Source: Leptospira chreensis | GTDB taxonomy: Bacteria > Spirochaetota > Leptospiria > Leptospirales > Leptospiraceae | Length of the DNA: 64,000 bases | Direction: 5' to 3' | NCBI RefSeq assembly: GCF_016919165.1 | Contig: NZ_JAFFPS010000057.1 | Span: forward strand, 62,001-126,000 | Part shown: piece after piece, positions 1-10,600 of the stretch | How positions within the stretch are numbered: the first letter of the stretch is position 1 | How the letters are laid out: every line of letters starts with the position of its first letter | Notes under the pieces: generated by a model | What the model saw: the letters and a program-made list of their open reading frames with translations, nothing else | The model's database searches: none | Told to the model about the DNA's origin: nothing | Program-made: the position numbers and the translations under genes

Positions 1-152
1 CTTCTGATGGAAATTTTAAATTGGATACATTGTTATTTGGAACTTTAGTTTTCAGTGTGATCCTAATTGTTTGTGGTCTGTCTTTTTTTCCCGTTTTGGC
101 TCTCGGCCCCATCTTGGAACAGTTATTAATTGGGAAGGGAATTTTCTTTTAA
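1..152 (+). CDS. kdpA: KdpA, potassium-transporting ATPase K+-binding subunit (C-terminal end only)
   Basis: Only the last 49 codons are inside the window, in the frame that ends with TAA at 150-152. The translation has a hydrophobic helix followed by the closing motif LALGPILEQLL, which is typical of the KdpA C terminus, where the last transmembrane helix ends. KdpA forms the K+-selective channel of the inner-membrane KdpFABC pump. kdpB starts 9 bases later with a GAGGA ribosome site, so the two are one operon. The 5' end lies outside the window, so kdpF cannot be assessed. Identity rests on the motif plus the adjacent kdpBCDE genes. Confidence 0.9.
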   Translation, partial: SDGNFKLDTLLFGTLVFSVILIVCGLSFFPVLALGPILEQLLIGKGIFF

Positions 153-161
153 GAGGAACAT

Positions 162-2213
162 ATGGTAAATTCTAAAAATTTGATCTCTAAGGAACTTTTG
201 AATGTTTCGTTTTGGAATGCTTTACAAAAGTTTTCTCCGAAAAATGCATTTTCGAATCCAGTGATGGCCACTGTTTGGGTAGGTACCTTGATTCTCTGGT
301 TACAAATCCTATACTATTGGTTTTCCGGGATTTCGTTTCATAACGAACTTCCCATCTTCTTTTGGTTAGTTTTAACATTGTTCTTTGCAAACTTTGCGGA
401 AAGTATTGCTGAGGGTAGAGGTAAGGCCAGAGCCGATAATTTACGAAAAACTAGGTCCTCAACAATCTCAAAAAAAGTAGAATCAATAGGGGATAAGGTT
501 TTTATTGAGATAGCTTCTAACGAATTAAAAATCAATGATATTGTTTTTGTTGAAGCCGGTTTTACGATTCCTGGAGATGGGGAAGTAATATCTGGAATTG
601 CCAGTGTGGATGAATCGGCAGTGACAGGAGAGTCGGCCCCGGTTATCCGTGAAAGTGGTGGAGACAGATCTGCTGTCACTGGTGGAACTCGAGTGATCTC
701 AGATCATTTGTATATTAAAATCACAACGAAACCTGGGGAAAGTTTTATTGATAAGATGATCTCAATGATTGAAGGAGCCACTAGACAAAAAACTCCCAAT
801 GAAGTGGCACTCGGTATTGTTCTCTTTGCTCTCACAATCCTTTTCTTATTGGGAGTTTTATCTTTGATCCCAGTTGCCAACTTCGTTGGAAACCAATTGG
901 GACAAAATTGGAATTTCCATTTCTCCGTATGGCTTGCATTGTTTGTATGTTTAATCCCTACTACCATCGCGGCCTTACTCAGTGCCATTGGAATTTCTGG
1001 AATGGAACGGTTAATACGGTATAATGTTATTGCCAAAAGTGGAAAGGCAGTGGAAGCCGCAGGCGACATTCATGTATTGTTGTTAGATAAAACTGGTACG
1101 ATTACTCTAGGGAATCGGGAAGCACATAAGTTCTATCCGTCAGAGGGTATTGCAGAAGAAGAGTTAGCAGATGCGGCACAACTTTCCTCACTTTCAGATG
1201 AAACCCCAGAAGGAAGATCCATTGTTGTGCTCGCCAAACAAAAATATGCGATTCGTGAAAGAAACTTAAAATCTCTAGAAGTAAATTGGATTCCCTTTTC
1301 TGCTTCGACTCGGATGAGTGGAGTTGAGATTTCAGAGAATGGAAAGAAAATTCGTAATATTCGGAAGGGAGCCTTTGAAGCCATTCGAAAACATATCGAA
1401 TCGTTAGGTGGATCTATTCCTCAAACCATCCAAACGATCTCAGATGAAGTAGCAAGAAAGGGAAGCACACCCATTCTTGTTTCCGAAGGAAATCGATTGT
1501 TGGGCATTATCGAATTGAAGGATATTGTGAAAGGGGGACTAAAGGAACGATTTGCTTATTTGAGAAGGATGGGAATTCGAACTGTTATGATTACTGGTGA
1601 CAATCCACTCACAGCGGCAGCCATCGCTGCAGAAGCTGGCGTGGACGATTTTATAGCTGAAGCTACACCTGAAGCAAAGCTAAAACGAATTCGTGAAGAA
1701 CAAGCAAACGGATATTTGGTCGCTATGATCGGGGATGGAACGAATGATGCACCGGCCCTTGCTCAGTCTGATGTGGGTGTGGCCATGAATACAGGAACAC
1801 AAACTGCTAGGGAAGCTGGTAATATGATAGATCTGGATAGTAATCCAAGTAAACTCATCGAAATTGTAGAAATTGGAAAACAACTTCTTATGACAAGAGG
1901 AGCGCTCACCACATTTAGTATCGCCAATGACATAGCAAAATACTTTGCTATCCTCCCTGCCTTGTTTTTACCCTTAGCTCCATTAAACATCATGCAGTTA
2001 TCTAATCCGGACAATGCAATTCTTTCTGCGGTGATTTTCAATGCCCTTGTGATTCCAACCCTCATTCCATTGTCTCTTCGCGGTGTTAAGTATGTGCCAA
2101 AGTCTCCAGATCAAGCTTTACTTCGAAATTTTATTATTTACGGAGGGGGAGGAATGATTTTTCCCTTTTTCGGAATCAAACTTATCGACTTAATTTTATC
2201 AGGAGGATTTTAA
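162..2213 (+). CDS. kdpB: KdpB, catalytic P-type ATPase subunit of the K+ pump
   Basis: The protein has 683 residues, the normal KdpB length. It is the ATP-hydrolysing subunit of the inner-membrane KdpFABC K+ uptake complex. Visible motifs are the actuator TGES (about 155-158), the phosphorylation motif DKTGT with Asp309, and the hinge GDGTNDAP (about 524-531). Membrane helices lie near 35-95, 215-290 and 585-680, as in type IA P-type ATPases. A GAGGA ribosome site precedes the ATG. The stop overlaps the kdpC start by one base (TAATG), so the two are translationally coupled. Expression is expected to be under KdpDE control; no operator can be seen because the promoter lies upstream of the window. 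Confidence 0.97.
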   Translation: MVNSKNLISKELLNVSFWNALQKFSPKNAFSNPVMATVWVGTLILWLQILYYWFSGISFHNELPIFFWLVLTLFFANFAESIAEGRGKARADNLRKTRSSTISKKVESIGDKVFIEIASNELKINDIVFVEAGFTIPGDGEVISGIASVDESAVTGESAPVIRESGGDRSAVTGGTRVISDHLYIKITTKPGESFIDKMISMIEGATRQKTPNEVALGIVLFALTILFLLGVLSLIPVANFVGNQLGQNWNFHFSVWLALFVCLIPTTIAALLSAIGISGMERLIRYNVIAKSGKAVEAAGDIHVLLLDKTGTITLGNREAHKFYPSEGIAEEELADAAQLSSLSDETPEGRSIVVLAKQKYAIRERNLKSLEVNWIPFSASTRMSGVEISENGKKIRNIRKGAFEAIRKHIESLGGSIPQTIQTISDEVARKGSTPILVSEGNRLLGIIELKDIVKGGLKERFAYLRRMGIRTVMITGDNPLTAAAIAAEAGVDDFIAEATPEAKLKRIREEQANGYLVAMIGDGTNDAPALAQSDVGVAMNTGTQTAREAGNMIDLDSNPSKLIEIVEIGKQLLMTRGALTTFSIANDIAKYFAILPALFLPLAPLNIMQLSNPDNAILSAVIFNALVIPTLIPLSLRGVKYVPKSPDQALLRNFIIYGGGGMIFPFFGIKLIDLILSGGF

Positions 2214-2791
2214 TGAAATCGAATGAACCATTAAATCAATGGGAGATAGCGATTCGGTTCGGATTTTTATCTTTGTTAATATTAGGATTTTTTTATCCAC
2301 TTGCGGTCACGGGAATAGCATCTTCATTTTTTTCTTTTAAGGCCAATGGAAGTTTGTTAGTTGAAAAAGGAAAAGTCCTTGGTTCTGAATTATTAGCCCA
2401 AAACACAACATCAAAAGCAATGTTTCGTTACCGCCCAAGTGCAGTCACTTATACAACTATTCCAAGTGGTGCATCCAATTTAAGTCCTTCTAGTATGGAT
2501 TTAAAGAATTTAGTTGAGAAACGAATCCTCGAATTGGAAACTGCGGGTATTAGTAAAGATGGATGTAAAGAATTACTCTATACATCTGGTTCTGGGTTAG
2601 ATCCGCATATTACACCCACTTGTGCATATGAGCAGGCGAAAGTTCTCGAGAAGGAGGGAAATGTTCCTTTGGATAAAATAAATGAATTGATTCTGAAACA
2701 TACGGAATATCCACTTTTTGGTTTTATGGGTCGTGAACGAGTCAATGTTACTAAATTAAATTTTTCCTGGAAACAGATGAATCATGAATGA
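2213..2791 (+). CDS. kdpC: KdpC, accessory subunit of the K+-transporting ATPase
   Basis: This 192-residue protein has one N-terminal transmembrane helix (about 17-37) and a periplasmic domain carrying the KdpC signatures YRPSA and SGSGLDPHITP. KdpC stabilises the KdpFABC complex and raises its affinity for nucleotide or K+. The start ATG overlaps the kdpB stop and follows a strong AGGAGG site that lies inside kdpB. Its 3' end overlaps kdpD by 8 bases, so kdpB, C and D form one tightly coupled transcript. Length and domain order are normal. Confidence 0.96.
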   Translation: MKSNEPLNQWEIAIRFGFLSLLILGFFYPLAVTGIASSFFSFKANGSLLVEKGKVLGSELLAQNTTSKAMFRYRPSAVTYTTIPSGASNLSPSSMDLKNLVEKRILELETAGISKDGCKELLYTSGSGLDPHITPTCAYEQAKVLEKEGNVPLDKINELILKHTEYPLFGFMGRERVNVTKLNFSWKQMNHE

Positions 2792-5360
2792 CGGAAAACG
2801 TCCGGAAGACTTTCTCTCAATAGCCAACCAAGAAGAGTCGAAGAAAAAAGGAATTCTAAAGGTTTATTTTGGGATGTCTCCCGGTGTGGGTAAAACCTAC
2901 GCCATGTTAACCGAGGCTCACCATTTAAAGGAAGAAGGGGAAGAAGTTAGGATTGGCATAGTAGAAAGCCACGGAAGAGTTGATACCAAGGTATTGATTG
3001 AAGACCTCGAATGGATACCATTGAAAAAAATAGAGTATCGAGGGAAAGTATGGGAGGAAATGGATGTTGAAAGAATCCTGAAGGAAAAACCAAGTTATGT
3101 GTTAGTTGATGAGTTGGCCCATACCAATATTCCTGGTTCCATAAATAAAAAAAGATACCAAGATATATTTTCACTACTTGATGCCGGGATTCATGTGCTT
3201 TCTACGGTTAATGTTCAACATCTAGAGAGCCAAGTCGATTCTATTGAGAAAATCATCCAAAGCCCGGTAAAAGAAACCATTCCGGATAGTATTTTGGAGA
3301 GAGCCGACGAATTGGTGTTAATTGATATTATTCCTGATGAATTATTAAAAAGATTATCAGAAGGGAAAGTTTATTTACCAGAAAAAATAATTTCGGCAAA
3401 AGAGAACTTTTTTAGAAAGGAAAATCTTACTTACCTTCGTGAATTATCTTTAACTTATACGGCAAAGTATGTGGAAAAAAGAATGCCCCAAGGTCGAGAA
3501 AGGATCATGGTTGCTATCTCAGCGAGTCCTCATTCAAAAACACTTCTCAGGAATGCAAAAAGATTGGCTTTGGAGAGAAACTCCGAATTATATGCGGTTT
3601 TTTCTGAGAATGAAGAAGATCGAAATTTGGACTCTGCAAATTCCATCCGGGCACATATTCGTTTTGCAAAAGAGTTAGGTGCAGAAGTGGTTCATTCTTA
3701 TGAGTCTGATCCAGTTGTTGGGATATTGGCTGCTGTACATGAAAAACGAATTCACCGTTTGGTGATAGGGGGAGCAAAAAAAAGTTTTTTTTATGGTTTA
3801 TTTCAAAAAAATATTTCTTCAAAGATCATTAAGCAACTTCGCGATGTGGAAATTATCATCGTTCCTTTTTTTGATAACAGGTCGTTTCAATTTGACTTTT
3901 ATAAAAAGTTAATCCCGTCTTCTGGGATTCGACAATACGCTGCAGTATTTGCTCTTACATCACTTGTAACTTTATTCAATTCATTCCTACTTTCTTATAT
4001 TGGGTATTGGACTATATCGATTTTGTATTTATTTTATGTAGCAGTGCTCGGGATGTTTTTTAGTCGGGGTCCGGTTTTACTCGCCGCTATTTTATCAGCT
4101 TCTTTTTGGAACTTTCTTTTTATACCGCCACTTTATACTTTTTACATTTCTAAATTAGAAGATGCATTGATGTTTATCATCTTTATGTTGATTGCGCTCA
4201 TCAATGGAGGACTCACGGCAAGGCTTAAAAAAAATGAATCTAAACTTAGGTCAAGAGAAGAAAAACTTTCCATTCTCTATGAGCTCACTCAAAATTTATC
4301 AAAAACTTCTTCTGCTTCTGAGATCATCAAAACGGGAGATTCCTTTATTAAACGTATTTTTCCTTTTCCAGTAAATCTTCATTTTTACCAAGGAGGAGAG
4401 TTCACTCCCATTATTGAGGATTCAAAAGATTTAGCTGTGGCATCATGGACCATTAAAAATGCGAAACCAGCTGGTAAATATACGGAGACTCTGCCATTAT
4501 CCAATACAACATTTTATCCGTTATTATCTCCTGGCGGGATCACCGGTGTGATTAATGTGAAAACAAACACGGAACCAAGTTTAGAGCAGGAAATTCTTTT
4601 GAATACGGTGGCAAATCAAGTTGCCTTAGCTTTGGATCGGGATATACTATCAGAAGATTCAAGAAAGAATTTTTTATTAAAAGAATCTGAGAAGTTATAC
4701 AATTTAGTTTTTAATTCTTTATCACATGAATTGAAAACTCCGCTGACATCAATACAAGGATCTGCATCAGCTTTGCTCGATCCTGAGATTGGATCGGATA
4801 CTGTTGCACGAAAGGCGCTCTTAGAAGAAATTCAGGAAAGTTCTCTTGTATTGAACTTACTTCTCGGAAATCTATTGGATATCAGTCGGATTGAATCAGG
4901 ATATTTAACTTTAAAGAAAGAAAAAGTTCATCCATCTGATGTCATTCAGGATGCAATTTCCTATTTAGGAAAAAATAAGACAAATCATTTGATAAAAATC
5001 AATTTGAATGATAACGATTTGCCAATCGAATTGGATCGAGTACTTTTTTCACATGCAATTTTTAACCTTTTGTATAATGCATGTATGTATACGCCTGCAG
5101 GTTCCATAATATGGATTTCCTTGGAAAGAGATGGAAACAGTTTGCAATGGATCGTAGAAGATAATGGCAGTGGCCTTCCTCTTGACTCCTCTCGTATTTT
5201 TCAGAAATTTTATAGAGGGGAATCTTCGGGAAAAATTGGCACTGGCCTCGGGCTTGCCATTTCTAAGTCTATTGTTGAGTTACATGGCGGAAGTATTGAA
5301 GCGATGAATCGAAAAGAAGGAGGCGCAAGCTTTCTCATTGACATACCGTTCTTAGCATAG
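2784..5360 (+). CDS. kdpD: KdpD, sensor histidine kinase for K+ limitation / turgor
   Basis: The 858-residue protein has the full KdpD architecture. The N-terminal KdpD domain has Walker A GMSPGVGKT at 30-38 and the DELAHTN motif. A universal-stress-like domain spans about 240-365. Four clustered helices (DUF4118) lie at about 385-480. A GAF-like linker precedes the HisKA domain with phospho-accepting His in SHELKTPLTS, and the ATPase domain has N box HAIFNLLYNA, G1 VEDNGSGLP and G2 GTGLGLAI. It phosphorylates KdpE, encoded 12 bases downstream. The start overlaps kdpC by 8 bases. It is slightly shorter than the E. coli protein but lacks no recognisable domain. Confidence 0.96.
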   Translation: MNDGKRPEDFLSIANQEESKKKGILKVYFGMSPGVGKTYAMLTEAHHLKEEGEEVRIGIVESHGRVDTKVLIEDLEWIPLKKIEYRGKVWEEMDVERILKEKPSYVLVDELAHTNIPGSINKKRYQDIFSLLDAGIHVLSTVNVQHLESQVDSIEKIIQSPVKETIPDSILERADELVLIDIIPDELLKRLSEGKVYLPEKIISAKENFFRKENLTYLRELSLTYTAKYVEKRMPQGRERIMVAISASPHSKTLLRNAKRLALERNSELYAVFSENEEDRNLDSANSIRAHIRFAKELGAEVVHSYESDPVVGILAAVHEKRIHRLVIGGAKKSFFYGLFQKNISSKIIKQLRDVEIIIVPFFDNRSFQFDFYKKLIPSSGIRQYAAVFALTSLVTLFNSFLLSYIGYWTISILYLFYVAVLGMFFSRGPVLLAAILSASFWNFLFIPPLYTFYISKLEDALMFIIFMLIALINGGLTARLKKNESKLRSREEKLSILYELTQNLSKTSSASEIIKTGDSFIKRIFPFPVNLHFYQGGEFTPIIEDSKDLAVASWTIKNAKPAGKYTETLPLSNTTFYPLLSPGGITGVINVKTNTEPSLEQEILLNTVANQVALALDRDILSEDSRKNFLLKESEKLYNLVFNSLSHELKTPLTSIQGSASALLDPEIGSDTVARKALLEEIQESSLVLNLLLGNLLDISRIESGYLTLKKEKVHPSDVIQDAISYLGKNKTNHLIKINLNDNDLPIELDRVLFSHAIFNLLYNACMYTPAGSIIWISLERDGNSLQWIVEDNGSGLPLDSSRIFQKFYRGESSGKIGTGLGLAISKSIVELHGGSIEAMNRKEGGASFLIDIPFLA

Positions 5361-5372
5361 TATAGAAATACT

Positions 5373-6056
5373 ATGCTAAGGGAATTGATTCTTCTTGTGG
5401 ATGATGATAGCGCCATTCGGAAAATGCTTCGTATTGCATTGGAGGCGAAAGGATACGAAACAATAGAAGCAATTTCTAGAAAAGAAGCCATTGAATCCGT
5501 TGCATTAAATTCTCCAAAATTAGTTTTACTCGATTTACAATTACCAGATGGAAGTGGGTTGGATGTCATTAAGGAAGTAAGAACATTTTCCGAAATTCCG
5601 TTTATCGTTTTGTCAGTGATGAGTTCCGAAGAGGATAAAATTGCCTTACTTGATTCAGGAGCAGATGATTACATTACCAAACCTTTTAGTATGGGAGAGT
5701 TGTTAGCAAGAATTCGCACAGCATTACGTCGTCTTCCTCTAGAAGAAACTCCTTCTAATTGGGATAAAGAAAATCTGGTGGTAGACTTTGTGAACTATCA
5801 GGTCATCAAAAATAATATTCAGGTTCGTTTGACTCCAACAGAATTTCAAATTCTTACCTTTCTCATTAAAAATTCTGGTAAAGTAATTACTCATGATGTT
5901 TTGATTAAAAAAATTTGGGGAGATCAGGCACTGAACGAAATGAATTCTTTGAGAGTTCATATCACTCAACTAAGAAAGAAAATTGAAGATTTCCCAAGTA
6001 GTCCCCATTTACTTCTTACTGAGCCTGGAATTGGTTATCGCTGGGTTGGTAATTAA
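5373..6056 (+). CDS. kdpE: KdpE, OmpR-family response regulator
   Basis: The 227 residues comprise a receiver domain with the acidic pocket DDD (10-12), phospho-acceptor Asp54 in LLDLQLPDGSG and conserved Lys103 in TKPF, followed by an OmpR/PhoB winged helix (about 130-225) ending GIGYRW. It is the partner of KdpD and is expected to activate the kdp promoter. It starts 12 bases after the kdpD stop and completes the cluster. The ORF closes at TAA 6054-6056, and 138 bases of AT-rich non-coding DNA separate it from the next gene. Confidence 0.95.
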   Translation: MLRELILLVDDDSAIRKMLRIALEAKGYETIEAISRKEAIESVALNSPKLVLLDLQLPDGSGLDVIKEVRTFSEIPFIVLSVMSSEEDKIALLDSGADDYITKPFSMGELLARIRTALRRLPLEETPSNWDKENLVVDFVNYQVIKNNIQVRLTPTEFQILTFLIKNSGKVITHDVLIKKIWGDQALNEMNSLRVHITQLRKKIEDFPSSPHLLLTEPGIGYRWVGN

Positions 6057-6078
6057 AGTTTTAAATGGTGCATCCTTA

Positions 6079-6092
6079 CTTAAATATTTAAG
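6079..6092. promoter_or_regulatory. 14-bp perfect palindrome between kdpE and the porin gene
   Basis: CTTAAATATTTAAG is a perfect self-complementary 14-mer in the 138-base gap after kdpE. It could be an operator, or simply a low-complexity AT palindrome. No U-tract follows it, so it is not an obvious terminator. The function is inferred only from position. Confidence 0.3.
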
Positions 6093-6170
6093 CCAAAATT
6101 TCATTTTCTAATCTTAATCAATTCTTAAGGCAAATCCAAAAACCATAATTTCTCAAACATTGCGACTTGT

Positions 6171-6191
6171 ATCGAATTATGATAATTTGAT
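6171..6191 (+). promoter_or_regulatory. Imperfect 21-bp palindrome just before the porin start codon
   Basis: The arms ATCGAATTAT and ATAATTTGAT around a central G match at 9 of 10 positions. The element ends only 3 bases before the first ATG of the outer-membrane protein gene, where a Shine-Dalgarno sequence would normally be; none is visible. The spacing and AT-rich dyad resemble an operator for a dimeric repressor (Fur/PerR-like in shape only). In RNA it could also form a hairpin that hides the initiation region. No binding protein can be named from the sequence. Confidence 0.4.
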
Positions 6192-6194
6192 ACT

Positions 6195-7460
6195 ATGATG
6201 TTTAATCAAACTAGTGTATTGTCTTTTGGGAATATTCTTTATAGCGGTTATCCAAAATCTCTGCTGAGAATATTTATTTTGATTCTTTTTGTTATTTTTT
6301 CTCCATTGCTCGCTGAAGAAACTTCTTCCGAAAAAACGATGCCAAAAGCGGATTCGATTCCAACAACAATCGTTTTGCCAAAGTCCTTTCAGTTTGGTGG
6401 ATTCATTGATTCCTATTATTTGTTCAATCGAAATCTTCCGAAAGATACAGAGAGAAATTTTACCACCCAAGCAGTAAGGAACGGAGAATTCAATGTAAAC
6501 CTAGCATATATTGATGCAAAGGTAGAGGAAAAGAATTATCGCGGTCGACTTGCCTTTCAATGGGGAACTTCGGTAAATGCGAATTATGCGGCAGAGTTAG
6601 TTGCTGATAAATATTCCAATCAAAACTCGGTGAAAAATATCCAAGAGGCTTATACAGGTTTTAAAATTGCGCGTGATACTTGGGTCGACGCAGGTATTTT
6701 TTTTGGAAATATCGGACACGAATCTTGGATTTCACAAAACAACGTGAATTACACAAGAGCCTTTGCCCTAGATTATGTGCCTTACTATTCTTCGGGGGTT
6801 CGGTTGAGTCACAAGTTCGGTGATCAATTGAGCATACAGTTGCAAGTGTTAAACGGTTGGCAAAACATTACTGATAACAATAAAGATAAATCATTTGGTA
6901 GTCAGATTAAGTATTTATTTTTTCCGAATCTGATTTTAACACTCAATCAATTTGCCGGAAACGAAGCTCCAAACAACGAAAGGAAACAAATGCGGTTGTA
7001 TCAAAACACCATATTAGAATGGATTTTAACAGATTCATTTAGTTTGGTGGGGCAATTTGATGTGGGGGCTCAAAAAGCAAAACAAAGTTTTATCTATGAA
7101 CCTTGGTTAGCTGCTTATGATCCAAGTCTTGGAGAACACCGGGAAACAAAATCAGATGTTTATCGGCAGTGGTATCATGGAACCCTTTGGGTTAGTTACA
7201 AAATCGCTCCCGAATTTCGATTGAGTTTTCGTGTAGAACGTTTTTATGACCCTCTGCAAGTGATGGTAAATACCGGAACTCGTAACGGTTTTATGAGTAA
7301 TGGGTATACCACAACCTTGGATATCTTAACCTTTGATCCGGGACTCATTCGTTTCGAATATGTCTACAGAAGGTCAGCTGATTCTCTTTTTGCTTATAAA
7401 GAAAATCATACATCTAAAAAAGAAGATTTCTTTGTCGTGGCATTTTCAATGAAATTTTAA
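6195..7460 (+). CDS. Outer-membrane beta-barrel protein (BBP2/porin-like) downstream of kdp
   Basis: The 421-residue protein has a long N-terminal region, then a hydrophobic signal core at about 25-40 ending near LLAEETS. The rest is rich in alternating aromatic/polar strands (for example FQFGGFIDSYY, RLAFQWGTS, GQFDVGAQ) and ends VVAFSMKF, a typical C-terminal beta-signal with Phe. This fits the putative beta-barrel porin-2 (OmpL-like) group. I infer a passive outer-membrane channel; the substrate is not visible. Its position directly after kdpE suggests a link to K+ uptake. Two adjacent ATGs (6195, 6198) are possible starts and neither has a clear ribosome site; the n-region before the signal core is unusually long, so a later non-ATG start is possible. 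Confidence 0.75.
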   Translation: MMFNQTSVLSFGNILYSGYPKSLLRIFILILFVIFSPLLAEETSSEKTMPKADSIPTTIVLPKSFQFGGFIDSYYLFNRNLPKDTERNFTTQAVRNGEFNVNLAYIDAKVEEKNYRGRLAFQWGTSVNANYAAELVADKYSNQNSVKNIQEAYTGFKIARDTWVDAGIFFGNIGHESWISQNNVNYTRAFALDYVPYYSSGVRLSHKFGDQLSIQLQVLNGWQNITDNNKDKSFGSQIKYLFFPNLILTLNQFAGNEAPNNERKQMRLYQNTILEWILTDSFSLVGQFDVGAQKAKQSFIYEPWLAAYDPSLGEHRETKSDVYRQWYHGTLWVSYKIAPEFRLSFRVERFYDPLQVMVNTGTRNGFMSNGYTTTLDILTFDPGLIRFEYVYRRSADSLFAYKENHTSKKEDFFVVAFSMKF

Positions 7461-7640
7461 GGAATGGGAATTTCAAAATTAGGGTTTAGAATATGAGAAA
7501 AAGTGAAAACCTTTTTCCCAAACGTTCGGTCTAAATTTTGTTCATAGATGTTTCTCCTTATGATACCCGCAGGGAGGGGTCAATATCCCTGATTTTCTTT
7601 TTTTTCTTTCCAATCTGCTTCCCTGTTTTTAAATTCTGTC

Positions 7641-10600
7641 ATGTTCGTCAAGCGCCGGCTTCTTCTATTCCTCCTCCTTTCTTTGTTTTTGGTTCGTTCG
7701 GATGACACCCAGTCACTTCCCGCGACAATCGAATTTTTCACTCCCAGCGGATTTGTCAAACAACCCAAACAAGTGACTGTTCGGTTCACAAAACCGATGG
7801 TTTCTCTCGGAGACATCCGGCCAAAAATTGATATCTTCCAAATCAAATGTCCCTTACCTGGAACCAGTCGTTTTATCGATTCCACCACTTGGGTTTATGA
7901 ATTCGAAAAGGAACTGCCTGGTGGGGTGGACTGTTCTTTCCAATTGAAGGAAGGAACCAAAACATTCAGTGGAGAAACTGTCCAAGGGGAACGTAACTTT
8001 TCTTTTCATACGGGTGGGCCTTCCGTCCAGTATTCCTCACCTTACCAAGGTTCATCCATCACAGAAGACCAAATTTTTGTTTTGCACTTAGATGCAAAAC
8101 CGGATCTGGATTCTTTTCAAAAATATACATACTTTCGTTCTGAGGAATTAGGAAATAGAATTCCGATCACCTTTGTCACAGGTTCGGAAAGAAAAACAAT
8201 CCTCCAATCTACGGGGGACACGGATAGAGAAGAAACAGTTCTTGTTAAATCCAAACAAACATTTTTGCCTGAAAGACAAATCCAATTGGTTCTTGGTAAA
8301 GGAAGCAAATCCATTTGGGGGGGAGAGATCCGAGAGGACGAAGTTCTTTCATTTACGGTAAGACCGGTATTTTCGGTTCGGTTTAGTTGTGAAAGAGTGA
8401 ATGCAAAAGCAGATTGTATTCCCATCCTTCCCACTTCGCTTTATTTTAGTTCGGCGGTGTCCCGTTCGTTGTTAGAAAAAATCCAACTTGTTTCCAAGGA
8501 CGGAAAAGTTTATCCTCAGTCTCCTTTCACCGAAAAAGGAAACGAGTTTTTTGAATGGGTGAGTTTTCCCGGGCCCTTTCCTGAAAATACAGAGTTTGAA
8601 ATTAAAATTCCCGATATCGTCGATGAGACAAACAGAAGTTTGTCGAACCAGGCCTCTTTTCCTTTAAAGTTTAAAACGGATGAGTTTCCACCCCTTGCTA
8701 AGTTTGGTGCTAAATTTGGAATTTTAGAATCCAAAGCCAAACCAGCGTTACCGGTCACACTTCGCAATTTAGAAATCAATCTTCCGATGAAATCTGTATC
8801 TCTCGGTGTGGGTGGAAAAAGCCAAAAGACCATGGACATTCTGGAGATCCAAAAATGGTTTCAAGTATTAGCTACTAGAGAACGCGAACAATCTGTATTT
8901 CAAAATCCACCCACGTCAGCAGGGATATCTTCTTTCTCTCTGCCCAAACCCAATGGGAAAAAACCAATGGAAGTGGTGGGGATTCCTCTCGAAACTCCCG
9001 GGTTTTATGTGGTAGAACTTGCGAGTGATATCCTGGGAGGCAGCCTTCTTGAAAAAAAAGGAAAGATGTATGTATCCAGTGCGGCTCTTGTTACAAACCT
9101 TTCGGCTCATTTCAAATGGGGAAAAGATACAAGCCTTGTTTGGGTGACTAGTTTAGACCAAGGCCTACCAGAATCGGGAGTCCAAATTAAAATTTTGGAT
9201 TGTAAAGGGAATTTACGCGGAGCGGGGATCACAGGAAAAGATGGAAGTATGCTCTTTGGGAATTTAAATTTCCAAGCGGTTCCTTATTGCGGTCATCATG
9301 AGTTAGGTTCTGGACTTACCGTCTTTGTTCAAAAAAATGATGATATTAGTTTTACTTCAAGTACTTGGGACAAAGGAATTGAAAGTTGGCGATACCAATT
9401 GCCACAAGCCACTGCCGGTCATTCGAAAGAACTCACATCCATAGTGCTTGACAGAACCCTATTCAAAAAGGGGGAGACAGTTCACCTAAAACATGTTCGG
9501 CGTGGTTTTGGAAATAAAGGACTTGTTCCCGCAGAACCTAAAGACTATCCTTCTCAAGTCATCATCAAACATGAAGGTTCGGGAGAAGCCTATCCATTGC
9601 CACTGGTTTGGTCTTTTCCGGGCCATTCCGAATCGGAATTCAAAATTCCAAAGAACGCCAAACATGGAATCTATATTGTCTATTATCCTTATTCGAATGA
9701 AGATTCAAGTTATGGAGATACGGTCGTAGAGTTTCGAGTAGAGGAATTTCGTCTTCCTGTCGTGAAGGGAAATATTCAACTAGCTGGCGATAAACAAGAG
9801 TTAGTATCTCCAAAAGAATCCAAGGTTCTATTTGGATTGGAATACCTTTCCGGGGGAGGGGCCGGAGGATTCCCTGTAAAAATTCGATCCCAAGTGGTTT
9901 CTAGTTATTATTCTCCCAAAGAAGAATATTCTGCTTTTTCCTTTTCTCCTGAGACAATGAGAGAAGGGAAGTGGAAGGCCAGTGGGTATGACGAAGAAGA
10001 AGCGGAAGAAACAAAACCAACCGTTGTTTCTACCTCTCTCAAAACCGACGAAAAGGGATTTTTGCAATATACGTTTAGTGGATTAAAACCTGTTCCTGGT
10101 TACGGAAGTTTCCAGGTAGAAATGGAATACGCCGATCCTTCGGGGGAAATCCAAACTGTATCTAGAAGTTTTCCTGTTTCCCCGTCCGAAGTGCATTTGG
10201 GAATTTTACCGGACGGATGGTTATTTACAGAAGACAACGTGAAACTTCAATTAGTTGCTCTGGATGTAAAAGATAAAGCACTGAGTTCCCAAAAAATAAA
10301 AGTCACAGCCTATAAAAGAGAATTTTATTCCAACCGTAAACGACTCGTGGGTGGGTTTTATGCCTACGAACATTATGAAGAAGTCACAAAACTTGGTGAA
10401 TTCTGTGAAGGGAAAACAGATTCCAAAGGGATTTTGATTTGTGAGGGAAAATCGCCGGCTGTGGGTGATATTGTCTTTCTTGCAGAAACAAAAGATTCCA
10501 AAGGCAATCCTACGAATTCTGGATACAGTGTTTGGGTGAGTTCCAAACAAGAAGCTTGGTTTGATGTGAGTGATCATAACCGGATGGACATCTTACCTGA

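Noticed and set aside
7497..7517. Terminator after the porin gene (GAAAAAG / CTTTTTC hairpin)
   Set aside because: The stem is nearly all A-T and no T-run follows, so it is too weak to call.
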